Positions 47,854 through 56,581 of a DNA stretch of 64,000 nucleotides are shown one piece after another. The notes beneath the pieces were generated by a model. It saw only the letters and a program-made list of their open reading frames with translations, did not search any database and was not told the DNA's origin. Position 1 is the stretch's first letter. Every line of letters begins with the position of its first letter. The stretch lies in the NCBI RefSeq assembly GCF_014204415.1, contig NZ_JACHLE010000006.1, positions 1-64,000 on the forward strand, given 5' to 3'. Made by a program: the position numbers and the translations under genes. Source of the DNA: Chryseobacterium defluvii. Its GTDB lineage: Bacteria; Bacteroidota; Bacteroidia; Flavobacteriales; Weeksellaceae.

Positions 47854-48639
47854 ATGGATTTCAATATAAAAACAATGGCAGAATATGCTGCCGAAGGAAA
47901 ATCACCGGAAGTTTTGTTTTGGGTGGGCTGTGCCGGAAGTTTTGATGACCGTGCCAAGAAGATTACAAAAGCATTTTGCAAGATACTGAATAAAATTGGG
48001 GTTGAATTTGCTGTATTGGGACAGGAAGAAAGCTGTACGGGAGACCCGGCGAAGCGTGCCGGAAACGAATTTGTTTTCCAGATGATGGCGCTGACCAATA
48101 TCGAGATCCTTAACGCGTATGAAGTAAAAAAGATTGTGACGGCCTGTCCTCATTGTTTCAATACGCTTAAAAACGAATACCCGAACCTGGGAGGAAACTA
48201 TGAAGTATTGCACCATACCCAGTTCCTGAAAAACCTGATGGAAGAAGGCAGGCTGAAAATAGAAGGAGGTGCTTTCAAAGGAAAGAAAATCACGTTCCAT
48301 GATCCCTGCTACCTGGGAAGAGCCAATGATGAATATGAAGCTCCGAGGATCCTTCTGGAAAAATTAGACGCTGAGCTTGTAGAAATGAAACGTTGTAGAA
48401 CCAATGGTTTATGCTGTGGAGCAGGAGGTGCCCAGATGTTTAAAGAGCCTGAAAAAGGAAATAAGGATGTCAATATAGAAAGAACGGAAGAAGCTTTGTC
48501 TTTTGAACCTAAAGTGATCGCTACGGGATGCCCGTTCTGCAATACAATGATGACGGACGGGGTAAAACACTTCAATAAGAATACGGAAGTGGCTGTAAAA
48601 GACATCGTGGAACTTCTTGCAGAAGCAGAAGATTTATAA
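47854..48639 (+). CDS. CCG-domain Fe-S oxidoreductase subunit, HdrB/GlpC-like
   Basis: A 261-aa soluble protein with two cysteine-rich CCG modules: one with ACPHCFNTLKNEYP, preceded by a VGCAGSFDDR Cys and EESCTGDPA, and a second with CRTNGLCCGAGG, completed by ATGCPFCNTM. Such domains bind noncubane or 4Fe-4S clusters and transfer electrons in heterodisulfide-reductase-like and lactate-utilisation complexes. The likely partner is the membrane 4Fe-4S protein at 45363, two genes upstream. Confidence 0.88.
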   Translation: MDFNIKTMAEYAAEGKSPEVLFWVGCAGSFDDRAKKITKAFCKILNKIGVEFAVLGQEESCTGDPAKRAGNEFVFQMMALTNIEILNAYEVKKIVTACPHCFNTLKNEYPNLGGNYEVLHHTQFLKNLMEEGRLKIEGGAFKGKKITFHDPCYLGRANDEYEAPRILLEKLDAELVEMKRCRTNGLCCGAGGAQMFKEPEKGNKDVNIERTEEALSFEPKVIATGCPFCNTMMTDGVKHFNKNTEVAVKDIVELLAEAEDL

Positions 48640-48651
48640 TATTGAATTAAA

Positions 48652-48688
48652 AGATTAAGGAATTCAGATATTCCTAATTGCTTAATCT
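48652..48688. repeat. Small intergenic inverted repeat
   Basis: AGATTAAG (48652-48659) and CTTAATCT (48681-48688), with an inner GGAAT...ATTCC pair. It sits between two co-oriented genes and resembles the inverted repeats at 21.6 and 37.7 kb. Confidence 0.4.
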
Positions 48689-48711
48689 CTAAATCTCTTA
48701 ATTTTATTAAA

Positions 48712-49200
48712 ATGAAGATCGAAGAATCAAACATAGTAGAAACCAGCGATTACAGGATCATTATCTATCCTGCTTCAAGGCCTTTTACAACCAGAGAGGC
48801 AAAGACCATTACAGAAAAATTATTTGATTTTCTGGCCACCTGGGCAGCGCACGGAAAAGCACTTTCATCATCATTTAAAATTGAAAAAAATCAGTTTATC
48901 ATCATCTGTGTAGATGAAGAAAAAGAAATGGCCTCAGGGTGCAGCATTGATGCTTTGGGAAAGGTGATGAGAGAAATTGATGAAGAATACCAGCTGGGGT
49001 TATTCGACAGGATGAAAGCCAGCTATGTGGAAAACGGAGAAGTAAAAACACTGAAGCTTCAGGATTTTAAAGCTAAACTTAGAAATGGAGAATTATCAAA
49101 GGATATAGAAGTTTTTGATTTTTCTAAAAATACTTATCTGGACTTTTTAAGCCATTTTCTTCTGCCGTTGGATAAAAGCTGGGCAGCTTCCATTAAGTAA
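48712..49200 (+). CDS. Conserved flavobacterial protein of unknown function
   Basis: A 162-aa soluble protein with no signal peptide (IIYPASRPFTTREAKTI, then FLATWAAHGKAL and FIIICVDEEKEMASGCSID). I recall close relatives labelled ABC transporter ATPase in databases, but there is no Walker A, signature or Walker B motif here, so that name is not supported. Function unknown. Confidence 0.72.
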   Translation: MKIEESNIVETSDYRIIIYPASRPFTTREAKTITEKLFDFLATWAAHGKALSSSFKIEKNQFIIICVDEEKEMASGCSIDALGKVMREIDEEYQLGLFDRMKASYVENGEVKTLKLQDFKAKLRNGELSKDIEVFDFSKNTYLDFLSHFLLPLDKSWAASIK

Positions 49201-49225
49201 TTTATTTTACCCATAATAAAAACAG

Positions 49226-49253
49226 AAAGTGGAACGTGATTTCCACTTTTTTT
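49226..49253 (+). terminator. Terminator upstream of the glycosyltransferase gene
   Basis: AAAGTGGAA (49226-49234) pairs with TTCCACTTT (49241-49249), then T residues. It ends the 48712 gene. Confidence 0.75.
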
Positions 49254-49263
49254 GTTTTTAAAG

Positions 49264-49271
49264 TATATTTG
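49264..49271 (+). promoter_or_regulatory. -7 promoter box for the glycosyltransferase-flippase operon
   Basis: TATATTTG, exact TAnnTTTG. It lies 12 bases before the ATG at 49283 and 21 before the ATG at 49292, so the second start is more comfortable. Confidence 0.55.
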
Positions 49272-49291
49272 TAGAGAACCGGATGAAAATA

Positions 49292-50425
49292 ATGTCTAAA
49301 ATACTCTTTTTAACCACTTCGCACAGCTATAATGATGATAGGATCTTTTATCATCAGGCGAAAGAACTTGCAAAACAGGGTTACGAAGTGAAAATATGCA
49401 GTCTTTCAGCGGAATATAAAGGAAGTATTGACGGCATTGAGATTGAATCCTATTCGATCATTGATGAAAGCATCGCATTGAAAATGAAAACCCTTCAGGA
49501 AGCCTGCCAACGTTTTCAGCCGGATTGTGTCATCTGTTCCGAACCCTTGGCTGTAGTCGCTGCAAAACAGATCAGAAAGGAGAAAAAGATCAGTATTATC
49601 TATGATATCACAGAATGGTATCCTTCTATGAGGATGGTTGAAAGATACCCGTTTTTTTTGAAGTTCATCCATGCCATAAGGTTTTTCCTGATCCAGTTAT
49701 ATGCAGGGTATTTAAGTACCCATTTTATTTTCGGGGAGTACACCAAAAGATTTCCTTTAGCTTATGTTTTCCCCTTCAAAAAAAGGATTATTTTGCCTTA
49801 TTTTCCTGATGACAGCTATATCCATACGAATATCAGGAAGCTGGATCCGGGTAAAATAACACTGTGTTATACCGGGCAGATGTCAGAAGAAAAAGGTATC
49901 GGGAATTTCTTTGAAGCGGCTGACCGGCTGCGTAAAAAACAACCGGGATTACGAGTTGATATTCTCCTGATAGGAAGTGCCAGAAAAAAGAAGGACGAAG
50001 AATATTTTTCAAAGCTGCTGGCTCAGTATGCCTGGGAAAATATCAGGATTGAAAGACCGGCTTCCTTTGAAACATTTACCCACGCCTATTCAGATGCGGA
50101 TATCTGTTTTGATCTGAGAGAACTGAACTATGAGAATGATCACTGTCTGCCGATCAAGATATTTTATTATGCAGCTTCGGGAAAACCTGTTATTTACACA
50201 GATCTAAAGGCAACCAGGAAGCACGTAGATGTCTCTGAATTCGGGTTTTTAGTAGATCCCAAAGATCCGGATTCCATTGCAGAGATTATTTCGGCATATA
50301 TTGCAGATCCGGAATTGTATCATACCCACGCCTGCAATGCCCGTGAGGAGTATGAGAAAAAGTACAACTGGAATATCATACGGAATTCATTCACTGACTT
50401 CGTCCAACAAGCCTTAAGAAGATGA
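49292..50425 (+). CDS. Group 1 (GT4-type) glycosyltransferase
   Basis: A 377-aa glycosyltransferase with two Rossmann-like halves: N-terminal FLTTSHSYNDDRIFYHQAKEL, and C-terminal CYTGQMSEEKGIGNFFEAADRL followed by PIKIFYYAASGKPVIYTDL, the nucleotide-sugar-binding region of group 1 enzymes. The ATG at 49283 is also possible. It ends in an ATGA overlap with the flippase gene, so the pair is translationally coupled and probably acts on a lipid-linked or surface glycan. Confidence 0.85.
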   Translation: MSKILFLTTSHSYNDDRIFYHQAKELAKQGYEVKICSLSAEYKGSIDGIEIESYSIIDESIALKMKTLQEACQRFQPDCVICSEPLAVVAAKQIRKEKKISIIYDITEWYPSMRMVERYPFFLKFIHAIRFFLIQLYAGYLSTHFIFGEYTKRFPLAYVFPFKKRIILPYFPDDSYIHTNIRKLDPGKITLCYTGQMSEEKGIGNFFEAADRLRKKQPGLRVDILLIGSARKKKDEEYFSKLLAQYAWENIRIERPASFETFTHAYSDADICFDLRELNYENDHCLPIKIFYYAASGKPVIYTDLKATRKHVDVSEFGFLVDPKDPDSIAEIISAYIADPELYHTHACNAREEYEKKYNWNIIRNSFTDFVQQALRR

Positions 50426-51675
50426 AGCAAAAAACGATCCTTACAACTTTTATTTCCCGGTTTTTAATATTGATATTAAATTTCGGATTGGTCATATATT
50501 CTACCAATATGTGGGGAAGCGGGGGAAAAGGAGTGATTTCTTTGGTTATTGCTGACCTTACGATCATAGGGTTTTTCAGTAATATATTCGTAGGCAGCAG
50601 TGTGGTCTATTTTGCCTCAAAATATAAAACGGAACAGATATTCCTGTATGCTTATTTATGGTCTGTTTTAGTAGGGATTTTTATCCCTGTTATTTTTAGC
50701 TTCATCCGCCCGATGGAGTATCTTTATCACCTTATCGGATTATCGCTTTTAACGTCGCTTCTTACGGCTAATATAGGATTGTTTGTAGGACAGCAGAATA
50801 TCCGGATGTTTAACCTGTATACCATTTTGCAGCAGGTCGTCCATATTGTTTTTATTGTAGCGGTTATTTATATCGTTAAAATTACATCAGTAAAGGCCTA
50901 CTTTATCGCACAGATAGCAGGATATGCTTTGTTATTTCTTATCAGCGCTTTTCAGTTGCTGCGTCACTGCGATATTTCCAATATATCATTTTCTAAAAAG
51001 ATCAGGAATACCATGTTCGATTATGGCTGGAAGATACAGTTAAGTACTTTCCTGCAGTTTTTGAATAACAGGCTGTCCTTTTATTTTTTAGAATACTTTA
51101 AAGGCATTATAAGTGTAGGGATCTTTTCCATCGGAATTGCATTTTCTGAGGCGATATGGACGGTCAGCAGAAGCTTATCCCTGGTTTTATATTCAGATCT
51201 TGTCAATAGTAAAAATTCTAATGATGCGATCGGGAAGACCAAGGTCTCATTGAAAATAAGTTTTTTTATTACGTTGTTATTCATTATTGTGCTTCTGGTA
51301 TTGCCTGCGCAGTTCTATGTGCTGATATTTGGAAAAGATTTTCAGGAGACAAAAAAGATTACCTTACTATTATCTCCCGGGATTTTAGCCGTAGCGGTAA
51401 GCAACGTGGTCGGCTATTATTTTGCGGGAATGAATAAACTGAGAATCCTGAATGTTAAATCCATGATAGGGCTTGCTTTTACTATCGTATCGTCTTTTTA
51501 TGTCATTCCGCGTTGGGGGATCTCCGGAGCCTGTATTGTGACCTCTGTTTCCTATTGCTTATCATCGGCATTATTATTCTGGAGGTTTTATCAGATAACG
51601 GAATTCCGCATCCGGGATTTTATTATTTCAGGAACCGAGTTTCAGATATTGTGGGGTAAATTATGGAGGAAATAA
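50422..51675 (+). CDS. Polysaccharide/oligosaccharide flippase (Wzx-like)
   Basis: A 417-aa protein with about twelve membrane segments, of the MATE/Wzx type: N-terminal ISRFLILILNFGLVIYST and GGKGVISLVIAD, and late MNKLRILNVKSMIG then GISGACIVTSVSYCLSS. It would move lipid-linked oligosaccharides across the inner membrane. Its ATG overlaps the glycosyltransferase stop in ATGA. Confidence 0.85.
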   Translation: MKQKTILTTFISRFLILILNFGLVIYSTNMWGSGGKGVISLVIADLTIIGFFSNIFVGSSVVYFASKYKTEQIFLYAYLWSVLVGIFIPVIFSFIRPMEYLYHLIGLSLLTSLLTANIGLFVGQQNIRMFNLYTILQQVVHIVFIVAVIYIVKITSVKAYFIAQIAGYALLFLISAFQLLRHCDISNISFSKKIRNTMFDYGWKIQLSTFLQFLNNRLSFYFLEYFKGIISVGIFSIGIAFSEAIWTVSRSLSLVLYSDLVNSKNSNDAIGKTKVSLKISFFITLLFIIVLLVLPAQFYVLIFGKDFQETKKITLLLSPGILAVAVSNVVGYYFAGMNKLRILNVKSMIGLAFTIVSSFYVIPRWGISGACIVTSVSYCLSSALLFWRFYQITEFRIRDFIISGTEFQILWGKLWRK

Positions 51676-51754
51676 AATATGCTTAGACATCCGTAATGTA
51701 AAAAAACAGGGTTTAGGTTCCCTGTAAATAGTAGAGAGAATTAAAATAAGTTTT

Positions 51755-51762
51755 TATCTTTG
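51755..51762 (+). promoter_or_regulatory. -7 box only 6 bases from a lipoprotein start (possible leaderless mRNA)
   Basis: TATCTTTG matches TAnnTTTG; the ATG at 51768 begins where transcription should start. The gene cannot start later, because the lipoprotein signal begins at this ATG. Confidence 0.5.
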
Positions 51763-51767
51763 CCTGA

Positions 51768-52265
51768 ATGAGGAATATTGTATTTGGAATACTGGTTGTT
51801 TTTTTTGCATTTCTAAGCTGTAGAAATGATGAGGATTCTTTGCAGAAAATAGATCAGATATTTAATCTTTATATCAAAGACGGCGCAGGCAAGGATTTGC
51901 TCAATACGGGCAAGCCCGGTTCTTTTTCCTATTCTATGAACGATACTTTCGGGAATACGGTGACAGCTCCTGTGAGCAGCTCTCTTAAGATGACTTCGGA
52001 CTCCGTGTATTATATAGAATATATTGCCGGAGCGAAAAGAAGAACACTGGATTCGATAAGCCCGGATAACAGGACCTATCATTCCAAAATAGCATTGGAG
52101 CTGAAAAGAACTGTAAATAATGTTGCCGATACCATTAATGATACACTGGAAATTCAATACGAATGGACGCCATCGGTCTTTCAGGTCTCAAAAGTATATT
52201 ATAACCATGAGCTTAAATTTACAAAGGAACCCGGGGCACCCAATGTCGTTACTGTCATAAAATAA
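51768..52265 (+). CDS. Lipoprotein of unknown function
   Basis: A 165-aa protein with lipoprotein signal (FFAFLSC, Cys at 18). The mature part is polar with strand-forming stretches and no recognised family. The start is fixed by the signal peptide. It precedes serS but has its own -7 box and is not clearly part of that unit. Confidence 0.7.
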   Translation: MRNIVFGILVVFFAFLSCRNDEDSLQKIDQIFNLYIKDGAGKDLLNTGKPGSFSYSMNDTFGNTVTAPVSSSLKMTSDSVYYIEYIAGAKRRTLDSISPDNRTYHSKIALELKRTVNNVADTINDTLEIQYEWTPSVFQVSKVYYNHELKFTKEPGAPNVVTVIK

Positions 52266-52268
52266 TTT

Positions 52269-52276
52269 TAAATTTG
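52269..52276 (+). promoter_or_regulatory. -7 promoter box for serS
   Basis: TAAATTTG, exact TAnnTTTG, 57 bases before the serS ATG. Confidence 0.5.
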
Positions 52277-52332
52277 CAAATCTGTCAGCATTAGTGAATG
52301 ACTGACAATCTAATAACTAACATCTCAATACA

Positions 52333-53601
52333 ATGTTACAAGTCAATTTTTTACGCGAAAACAAAGAACGCGTTTTAGAAGGTCTGAAAAAAAGACAATT
52401 CAAAAATCTTGAGTTGGTAGACGAGGCTATTGCTACTGACGACGAAAGAAAAAAAATCCAGTTTGAATTAGATTCACAGCTTTCCGAAGTCAACAAGATC
52501 TCCAAAGAGATCGGGCTTTTGATGAAAGAAGGAAAAAAAGAAGAGGCTGAATCTGCAAAATCTAAAACAGCGCAATATAAAGAGTCGAGTAAAGAATTAC
52601 AATCCCAACTGGATGTACAGGAAAAAAAATTATTAGATATTCTATATCAGCTTCCGAATATCCCTGGCGAGCAGGTAAAAAACGGAGCCTCTGCTGATGA
52701 TAATGAGATCGTATATCAGTCTCATGATGTTGAAGGATTGGGGGAAGGGGCTATTCCTCATTGGGAGCTTGCCAAAAAATATAGCCTTATCGATTTTGAG
52801 CTCGGAGTGAAGATTGCGGGAGCAGGATTTCCTGTCTATCTGGGAAAAGGAGCAAGATTGCAGCGTGCATTAGTTCAGTATTTTTTAGATAAGAATGTGG
52901 ATGCGGGATACCTGGAAGTAAATCCTCCTCATGTAGTAAATGAGGCATCCGGTTACGGAACAGGACAGCTGCCTGATAAAGAAGGCCAGATGTATTATAT
53001 CGGTGCAGACGATCTGTATCTGATCCCTACCGCAGAAGTTCCCGTAACGAATTTATACCGGGATGTTTTATTGGAAGAAAAAGAGCTTCCGATCAAAAAT
53101 ACGGCATTCTCACAATGTTACAGAAGAGAAGCTGGGAGTTACGGTGCCCATGTAAGAGGCCTGAACCGTCTTCACCAGTTTGAAAAAGTAGAGATTGTAA
53201 GGATCGAGAAGCCGGAAAATTCTTATGCAGTTTTAGATGAAATGGTAGAGCATGTAAAAGAAATTCTGACAGATCTTGAACTGCCTTTCAGAATACTGAG
53301 ACTTTGCGGCGGCGATATGGGTTTTGCCTCTGCCATGACCTATGACTTTGAAGTATGGAGTGCCGCCCAGGAAAAATGGCTGGAAGTGAGCTCTGTTTCC
53401 AATTTCGAAACCTTCCAGGCCAACCGTTTGAAATGCCGTTATAAGACTGATGGAAAATCTCAGCTGGTACACACCTTAAATGGCTCCGCAATGGCGCTTC
53501 CGAGGATTATGGCTGCCCTTCTGGAAAATAACCAGACCGCAGAAGGAATTAAGCTTCCTAAAAAGGTGGCAGAATATGCAAAATTTGATGTGATTAGTTA
53601 A
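52333..53601 (+). CDS. serS: Seryl-tRNA synthetase
   Basis: A 422-aa class II synthetase charging tRNA-Ser. N-terminal coiled-coil arm (about 30-105), motif 1 around residues 185-210 (VNPPHVVNEASGYGTGQ), motif 2 CYRREAGSYGAHVRGLNRLHQFEKVE, motif 3 near the end (LNGSAMALPRIMAALLEN). Full length. A strong terminator follows. Confidence 0.97.
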   Translation: MLQVNFLRENKERVLEGLKKRQFKNLELVDEAIATDDERKKIQFELDSQLSEVNKISKEIGLLMKEGKKEEAESAKSKTAQYKESSKELQSQLDVQEKKLLDILYQLPNIPGEQVKNGASADDNEIVYQSHDVEGLGEGAIPHWELAKKYSLIDFELGVKIAGAGFPVYLGKGARLQRALVQYFLDKNVDAGYLEVNPPHVVNEASGYGTGQLPDKEGQMYYIGADDLYLIPTAEVPVTNLYRDVLLEEKELPIKNTAFSQCYRREAGSYGAHVRGLNRLHQFEKVEIVRIEKPENSYAVLDEMVEHVKEILTDLELPFRILRLCGGDMGFASAMTYDFEVWSAAQEKWLEVSSVSNFETFQANRLKCRYKTDGKSQLVHTLNGSAMALPRIMAALLENNQTAEGIKLPKKVAEYAKFDVIS

Positions 53602-53643
53602 TTGCTTCCTCATATTAGCCTGAATTCAGGTTATGCTAAAATA

Positions 53644-53672
53644 AATCCCCGCCGGCAAAGCCGGCGGGGATT
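53644..53672. terminator. Strong GC-rich terminator between convergent genes
   Basis: Arms of 12-13 bases (ATCCCCGCCGGC and GCCGGCGGGGAT) around a 3-base AAA loop; T-rich on both sides. It can serve serS and the convergent 53692 gene. Confidence 0.85.
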
Positions 53673-53691
53673 ATTGTTTATTTTGATCAAT

Positions 53692-55113
53692 TTATTTGCC
53701 CTCAAAATTCTCGATAGCAATAATGCTTGCCTGATTTCCGTTAAAAGTCCTCGGAATCAGTAATGTTTTGGTATCTGCCCGGTAAAGCACTCCCTGGCCA
53801 TACGCATCACCCGCTTCATAATACGGGTCTTTGGATGTATTTGGTGGAAGTGAGTTCAGGATTTTCATGCCCGGATTTTCAAGATCGATGAGATTCATGC
53901 CAAATGCACCGCCGTTCTTTACAATATAGTTCCCTTTCACATTAATAATCCCGAAAGAATGAATATCCGGACTGGCCGGTCTTTTCTGGTACTCCAGTTT
54001 TGTTACGGATTCTATAGTACCGGTAGTATTTAAAACAACCATTCTTGGGTCCCCTGCACGATAAAAGGTTTCATCAAACGTCATGGTTCCCATAGGGGAT
54101 TTTACTTTTCGTGTTCCGGAGTCTATTTTGCTTTCGGTAAACAGGTAGATCTTGTCACCGCTTAAATAAGTGTACGGGATGTATACATCAGCGATCTTGG
54201 TCCCGTCATTATAGTCCTTGATCACATTGTTGGAAATGATCTTTCCTTCCTGAATATCATAAAGCATCAGGTTCTCAAAATCACTGGCATTGAACTTCAC
54301 TGCTTTCGGTGTACTGTTAAACGCTAATAAATAATCCTGCGAACCCATAGAAACTACGGTCTCACTGATCACTTTCATTTTTTCCGTGAAGAATTTCTCT
54401 TCCTGCCCGGAAGGAGTTACAAAAAGAAGCATTGCATTTTGAGAAACGGATCTTAACAATCCTACATTTCCCGAATTGGTCACAAAGAAGTCCGTATCAG
54501 AGCTTCCCGCTTCTGCCGTTACCTGTTTGCTCCATGCAGATTTAAGGCTTCCGGAATCAATAACGTTGATGTCAATTTTTTCAGGTTCCTTTCTTGGAGA
54601 GTGATTATAAAAAACCACAGCTCCATATCTTCCGTTCTCAGACTTCTCGAAGTAGGTGGTTCCTGATTTCATCGTAGATTCAATAGGATAGGAGACCAAT
54701 AATTCATCGGTAAATGCCGATGTAGATTTATCGAAAATCACCTTATAGATGTCTTTCTTTTTTAATTTTCCGGCATAGGTCTCCGTAATAAAAACAATCT
54801 TGTTCCCGGACTCAAAGCTTCCCAGATAATTGATAGGTGCATATTTTTCCATTTGAGGCATCTCATGGGAAAAAGTTTCCTTCAGGTTGTTTGAGTTATC
54901 GAATTTTCTGATGTAAATGGTATTGTTACTTCGGATACTGTTTTCGTTGGTACTGCTTTGCAGATAATAACTGTTATTGTCACCTGCTACAAGTTTGACA
55001 TCTTTTTCCTGCTCGGGATCAAAATCAAACTTGTTCCCATATTTATATTGTGTTTGGGCAAAAGCAACTGCTGAAGCACAGAATGCTAATACCGTAAATA
55101 TTTTAAATTTCAT
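53692..55113 (-). CDS. Secreted protein of unknown function
   Basis: A 473-aa protein with signal peptide (MKFKIFTVLAFCASAVAFAQ). The mature part is strand-rich with recurring short motifs of the form NxYxL and KxxIFITE, suggestive of a beta-propeller, but the repeats are weak. It follows the 55119 gene by 5 bases on the minus strand, so the pair is probably cotranscribed. No family recognised. Confidence 0.72.
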   Translation of the reverse strand: MKFKIFTVLAFCASAVAFAQTQYKYGNKFDFDPEQEKDVKLVAGDNNSYYLQSSTNENSIRSNNTIYIRKFDNSNNLKETFSHEMPQMEKYAPINYLGSFESGNKIVFITETYAGKLKKKDIYKVIFDKSTSAFTDELLVSYPIESTMKSGTTYFEKSENGRYGAVVFYNHSPRKEPEKIDINVIDSGSLKSAWSKQVTAEAGSSDTDFFVTNSGNVGLLRSVSQNAMLLFVTPSGQEEKFFTEKMKVISETVVSMGSQDYLLAFNSTPKAVKFNASDFENLMLYDIQEGKIISNNVIKDYNDGTKIADVYIPYTYLSGDKIYLFTESKIDSGTRKVKSPMGTMTFDETFYRAGDPRMVVLNTTGTIESVTKLEYQKRPASPDIHSFGIINVKGNYIVKNGGAFGMNLIDLENPGMKILNSLPPNTSKDPYYEAGDAYGQGVLYRADTKTLLIPRTFNGNQASIIAIENFEGK

Positions 55114-55118
55114 AGTTT

Positions 55119-56300
55119 TTATTTATAGATTTCCTTTTCCAACTGTTTCAGTTCTGCTTTTTCGTTGTATGATAAGTCCATTTCAACCAGCTTTTCCTGC
55201 ATGTCATTAAGATATTTTTCCGCTTCTTTTTTATTTTCAAGAGCGACGTTCAGCCTGATCAGGTTGAAGAAAAGGTATTTCCCGATCTTGGCATTATAAG
55301 GAGCTTTCTTGTCTGTATAATTCACTTTTTTCAAAGCCTGGTCCCAAAGATCGGTCCCTTTTTTCATATTGGCAAAAGCAACTGTATTGCCCGCAGGGTC
55401 AGAATTAGCCTGAAGCTTTCTAAGATTTGTGGTCACATAAATATGGGCCTTTTCCAGGTCGTCATATTCACCTTTATTTTTTACGAATTCCAGTTTCACC
55501 TGTTTTGTAAGGGTTTTATAACCGTAATTATCATTCAGGAAAGCATTGATGGCCTTGATGTTATTCGTAAGGTATTTTTTCTCTTCCATAGGCCTGTTGA
55601 TATTGTTGGAAGGCTGGGAAGATACAAAAATGAAGTCCTGGGAAATAGTGGTATTGATCTTTTCAGAACCGTTTTCCTTTACAATGATCTTCGTAGGCTG
55701 GTTAGCATAGGTTTGTCCTGCGTTATCCTGAAAATTAACGGTCTGCATATCAATATTTACATCTACATTAGGATTTCCTCTTTTGTAGCCGTCAATTAAT
55801 ATCTGTGATGCCAGAACATTATTATCAACGATAAAATAATCAGCCAGATTCGGTTCTCTGTATACAGGAGGCGAAGGCTTTATATAAACAGGTTTTGAAG
55901 GAAGCTGGAGCTGCGGCTTTAATCCTTTTTCCTGTAAAGTAAGACGTTCCAGAAGACTAAGCTTTTTAAATTCTGCCGATTCAAGAGCAAATTTCTCTTT
56001 AGCTTTGATCACATCTTCATTGTAATCCTTAAGAGCCTGCTGATGATCTTTCTGGCTTTCCGCGATCGTATTACTGAAGTTGGCAACAGCATCCTGATGC
56101 TCCTGTTTGGCCTGTTTTATTACATCTTCTTTGGTCAGGTTATAAGGCGAATTTACAGTAACGTTATAAGTCCTTGCATTCTCGCTTATGGAAGTCTGAG
56201 GTGTTTTTAAGACGCGGAAGTCTATGGTTTCAGAGTTAATACTCTGCGCATGTAAATTTAATCCCGAAATAAAAACAATAGACAATAAAAATTTTCTCAT
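55119..56300 (-). CDS. Secreted coiled-coil protein of unknown function
   Basis: A 393-aa protein with signal peptide (MRKFLLSIVFISGLNLHAQ). Residues about 50-120 are lysine/glutamate-rich helix (VIKQAKQEHQDAVANF, YNEDVIKAKEKFALES). The later part has mixed alpha/beta segments ending in a tetratricopeptide-like helix pair (ENKKEAEKYLNDMQEKL). First gene of a two-gene unit with 53692. A TATCTTTA near-consensus -7 box lies about 25 bases upstream. Confidence 0.72.
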   Translation of the reverse strand: MRKFLLSIVFISGLNLHAQSINSETIDFRVLKTPQTSISENARTYNVTVNSPYNLTKEDVIKQAKQEHQDAVANFSNTIAESQKDHQQALKDYNEDVIKAKEKFALESAEFKKLSLLERLTLQEKGLKPQLQLPSKPVYIKPSPPVYREPNLADYFIVDNNVLASQILIDGYKRGNPNVDVNIDMQTVNFQDNAGQTYANQPTKIIVKENGSEKINTTISQDFIFVSSQPSNNINRPMEEKKYLTNNIKAINAFLNDNYGYKTLTKQVKLEFVKNKGEYDDLEKAHIYVTTNLRKLQANSDPAGNTVAFANMKKGTDLWDQALKKVNYTDKKAPYNAKIGKYLFFNLIRLNVALENKKEAEKYLNDMQEKLVEMDLSYNEKAELKQLEKEIYK

Positions 56301-56549
56301 AAATAATTTAAAAATAGGTCGTAAAGATAATATTTTTAATAATATTAGAAATTAATTAATTTTTTATGCAGTGAACTTGTTTAAGCTTATCAAAAAATAC
56401 CCAATATTTTAAACCATTAAGGAAAATTTAAGGAATAAAGGATCATTAAGATTAATCATTCTGATTGACCATCAAGCGAAGTTTACCTTAATAACTTATT
56501 GTATTTTAATGGTTCAAAAAATAAAAGTTTAAACAGATTTAGTATTTAA

Positions 56550-56577
56550 AAAACCTCCAGGATTTTCTGGAGGTTTT
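56550..56577 (-). terminator. Terminator of the minus-strand lipoprotein gene
   Basis: AAAACCTCCAG and CTGGAGGTTTT form 11-base arms (56550-56560 and 56567-56577) around 6 bases. On the minus strand it ends the cbb3 operon region. The 250 bases before it hold no gene I can support. Confidence 0.75.
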
Positions 56578-56581
56578 ATTT

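Noticed and set aside
48712..49200. ABC transporter ATPase assignment
   Set aside because: No Walker A, signature or Walker B motif is present.
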